From CAVQJU01 sp963754955 (GTDB lineage Bacteria; Acidobacteriota; Vicinamibacteria; Vicinamibacterales; CAVVIG01), in the NCBI GenBank assembly GCA_963754955.1, contig CAVWHY010000009.1:248001-312000 (forward strand): a stretch of DNA of 64,000 bases, written 5' to 3'. Below, piece after piece: positions 61,795-64,000 of the stretch. Numbering within the stretch: position 1 is the first letter of the stretch; each line of letters starts with the position of its first letter. The position numbers were made by a program, and so were the translations under genes. The notes beneath the pieces were generated by a model. The model was given only the letters and a program-made list of their open reading frames with translations, was not told where the DNA came from and did no database searches.

Positions 61795-64000
61795 GCGAGC
61801 GCCCCCAGAATCCTGTCTCGCGTGATGGGCAGATCCTTCATGCGGCGGCCGATCGCATTGAAGACCGCGTTGGCAATCGCGGCCGGCGCGAGCGCCTTCC
61901 CCGACTCCCCCACGCTCTTCGCGCCGTACGGACCAAAGCCGTCGTCGGTCTCGATGAACTCGACCTCGACCTCCGGCACGTCATGATGCGTGGGAATGCG
62001 ATCGAAGTAGAAGCCTGTCGTCAGCGGACGCCCCGTCAGCCGGTCGTATCGCAGATCTTCGTGCAGTGCCATCCCGATGCCCATCGCCGCCGCGCCTTTG
62101 ATCTGGCTGGTGGCGGCGAGCGGGTTGATGATGCGGCCGCTGTCGTGGACGGCGACGTACTTCACGACACGAGCGCGGCCGAGTTCGACGTCCACTTCCA
62201 CCTCGACGAAGTGGGCGCCAAACGCGTTGCGAACCTTGCCTTCGAGCCGCGGATTGGGGGTCGCCGAAGCCACGAGCACGTCGCGGCCAGCCGGCATCCC
62301 TTTGCCGGCGATCTGCTTCTTCAGATCGCGCGCCGCCGCGATCACGGCGTCGCCCGTCATGATCGTCGTGCGGCTGCCGGACTCGCCGACCGAGTACGGG
62401 CACCGATCCGTGTCCCCCCACACCACCGTCACGCGCGACAGCGGGACGCCCAGTTCTTCGGCCGCGATCAGCCCCATGGTCGTCTTCGCGCCGGCGCCCA
62501 CGTCAGTGACGCCGACGAACACCGTGTAGTGCCCGGCGGCGTCGACATGCATCACCGCGCTGCTCTGTCCCAGGCCGGATCGGAAGGCCATGAACGAAAC
62601 GCCGGCCCCGCGCTTGAGCGGCCCGGGGTCGGACCCGGGCTGCGGGCGCCGGCGCGCCTTCCAGTCGAAGAGCGCGGCGCCGCGTCGAACGCACTCTTCG
62701 ATCGTGTGGTTGGTGTACGGCACCTCGTCGCGCGACATCCGCGTCATGTTCCGGATGATGAAATCCACCGGATCCATCTTCAGCTTGTACGCGACGTCGT
62801 CCATCATCGACTCGATGCCGTAGAAACCCTGCGGGAACTCCGGCCCGCGCAGGTTCCCCGAGACGGTCTTGTTCGTGTACACCGGCGTGACGACGGTTTC
62901 GATGTTCGCGCATCGATACAGATCGATGCCGCCGATGTTGCCGCTGTTCTTGCGGTACGGTCCCATGCCGCTATAAGCGCGCAAGGCAATCGCCTGCAGC
63001 GTGCCGTCCGCCGCCGTGCCCACCTTGTAGTACTGGATCGTCGGCCATCGGCCGTGCATGCCGATGAAGTCTTCCTTGCGCGAGAGCTCGAGCTTCACCG
63101 GAGCGCCCGCTTCTTTCGCGAGCATGGCCGCAATGAGATCGGCGTCCTGATTCTGGTTCTTGTTCCCGAAATTACCGCCCATGTACTGGCAGACGACGCG
63201 GACGCGATCGTCGGACAGCCCGAGGTCGCGGGCGATGTCGTGGCGGCAGTTCGCGATCCCGCCCGTCGGCGTGTAGACCGTCAGCTTGTCGCCCTCCCAG
63301 CTCGCGACGGCCACACGCGGCTCCATCTGCGCGTTGTGTTCGAACGCGGTGGTGTAGCGATCGTCGAAAATGCGATCCGCGGACTCCAGCGCGGCGGTCA
63401 CGTTGCCGCGAGTCTGAACGTTGGGCTGCGCCTCGTTGCGCGCGTTGAGCGCCAGGTTGCCTTCCGGCCAGATCTTCACGGCACCCGGCGCGAGCGCTTC
63501 CTCGGGCTCGAGCACGAACGGCAGGACCTCGTAATCGACGACGATGTGCAGCAAGGCCTCTTCCGCCACATGCCGGTTCACGGCAGCGACGGCGGCGACC
63601 GGCTCGCCCACGAACCGGACGGGGTTGTTGAAGATGTAACGGCGCTGCTTCGTGATCTTCTTGACGTCGTCGTTGTACTGCTGGCCGCCTGAGATACCGC
63701 CAGCGCCCCAGACGACCTGAGTGGTCTCGTGCGTGAGGATCGCTTTCACCCCGGGGAGCGCCCGAGCCCTGGACACGTCGATTGAGCGAATTCGCGCGTG
63801 CGGGTGCGGGCTCCTGAGCACGCGCGCGTAGAGCATGCCGGGCAGCTTGACGTCCCCCGTGTAAGCGGCCGTGCCGGTCACGCGCTCGACGGCGTCAATC
63901 TTCGGCGTCGGATGACCGACTGTCTTGAGCAGGGTCAGCGCCGCCGGGACCGTTGCGGGGGCGGTCCCGCTCGCCCGGCCGACGGCCGCCTCGACGTACC
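61791..64000 (-). CDS. Molybdopterin-binding subunit of molybdenum hydroxylase (PaoC-like), N-terminus outside window
   Basis: At least 736 codons of the large catalytic subunit; the frame stays open to position 64000, so the start lies to the right. Readable pieces from the 5' side are YVEAAVGRAS, HPTPKIDAVERVTGTAAYTGD, VDYEVLPFVLEPEEAL, YMGGNFGNKNQNQDADLIAAML, RGPEFPQGFYGIESMMDD, TDVGAGAKTTMGLIAAEELG and KSVGESGKALAPAAIANAVF, with the catalytic Glu in VGESG. It oxidises an aldehyde or heterocycle at a Mo-cytosine-dinucleotide cofactor. The part of the protein visible here ends normally. A 2Fe-2S subunit gene is expected further right, as in paoABC. Confidence 0.93.
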   Translation of the reverse strand, partial: YVEAAVGRASGTAPATVPAALTLLKTVGHPTPKIDAVERVTGTAAYTGDVKLPGMLYARVLRSPHPHARIRSIDVSRARALPGVKAILTHETTQVVWGAGGISGGQQYNDDVKKITKQRRYIFNNPVRFVGEPVAAVAAVNRHVAEEALLHIVVDYEVLPFVLEPEEALAPGAVKIWPEGNLALNARNEAQPNVQTRGNVTAALESADRIFDDRYTTAFEHNAQMEPRVAVASWEGDKLTVYTPTGGIANCRHDIARDLGLSDDRVRVVCQYMGGNFGNKNQNQDADLIAAMLAKEAGAPVKLELSRKEDFIGMHGRWPTIQYYKVGTAADGTLQAIALRAYSGMGPYRKNSGNIGGIDLYRCANIETVVTPVYTNKTVSGNLRGPEFPQGFYGIESMMDDVAYKLKMDPVDFIIRNMTRMSRDEVPYTNHTIEECVRRGAALFDWKARRRPQPGSDPGPLKRGAGVSFMAFRSGLGQSSAVMHVDAAGHYTVFVGVTDVGAGAKTTMGLIAAEELGVPLSRVTVVWGDTDRCPYSVGESGSRTTIMTGDAVIAAARDLKKQIAGKGMPAGRDVLVASATPNPRLEGKVRNAFGAHFVEVEVDVELGRARVVKYVAVHDSGRIINPLAATSQIKGAAAMGIGMALHEDLRYDRLTGRPLTTGFYFDRIPTHHDVPEVEVEFIETDDGFGPYGAKSVGESGKALAPAAIANAVFNAIGRRMKDLPITRDRILGALA

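Overview
The window is GC-rich, densely coded DNA with no RNA genes, integrases, transposases or CRISPR arrays. Its gene content suggests an Acidobacteriota-type soil bacterium, perhaps Vicinamibacterales. The signs are a planctomycete-type cytochrome with DUF1587, many twin-arginine or Sec-exported metabolic proteins, quinoprotein and molybdenum oxidoreductases, tannase/feruloyl-esterase proteins, NHL/YVTN propellers, and a repeated family of secreted proteins carrying a DGR...G.W.G(D/N)TLVI core. The taxonomic call is an inference from gene content only.

Region by region. 1-11.8 kb holds a cytochrome/MBL pair, a serine hydrolase, a dienelactone hydrolase, an NHL/VOC pair, a CoA-transferase/crotonase divergent pair, an amidohydrolase, two secreted proteins of unknown function and an MBL protein with lost metal ligands. 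12-19.3 kb holds a tannase-family protein that has lost its whole catalytic triad, a cupin, an aldo/keto reductase, a lactonase-like MBL protein, a GT87-like membrane enzyme, a DoxX protein and further DGR-family proteins. 19.4-22.2 kb is a GGDEF-EAL protein broken by about ten one-base indels. 22.4-34.5 kb holds a two-subunit molybdenum hydroxylase, an exported MmgE/PrpD protein, propellers, an intact tannase/feruloyl esterase and a flavin monooxygenase. 34.6-42.8 kb holds a peptidoglycan-binding protein, a HupE/UreJ unit, a LigM/DesA-like O-demethylase, AsmA, a beta-barrel protein, a LEA-like protein and an AI-2E transporter. 42.9-50.2 kb is a signalling block with an HtrA-type protease, diguanylate cyclase, OmpR-type regulator, histidine kinase and NtrC-type activator; most of it is frameshifted. 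50.3-60.1 kb is the best-defined pathway: oxalyl-CoA decarboxylase, formyl-CoA transferase, ADP-forming acyl-CoA synthetase and a PQQ dehydrogenase in one operon, divergent from a GntR regulator and a TonB receptor. 60.1-64 kb ends in an operon encoding a second molybdenum hydroxylase, cut by the window edge.

Taken together, the genes suit life on plant-derived carbon. Tannase/feruloyl esterase, O-demethylase, flavin monooxygenase and dienelactone hydrolase act on phenolic esters and aromatics. The oxalate operon removes oxalate. Periplasmic quinoprotein and molybdenum enzymes oxidise alcohols and aldehydes.

Three features deserve most attention: the divergently arranged pair of apparently dead enzymes (10.9-13.7 kb), the linkage of oxalate breakdown to a TonB receptor and a PQQ dehydrogenase with a lanthanide-type DWD motif, and two families of dispersed palindromic repeats at gene junctions. 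Many one-base indels, clustered in the signalling genes, probably reflect sequence error and should be checked before those genes are called dead.
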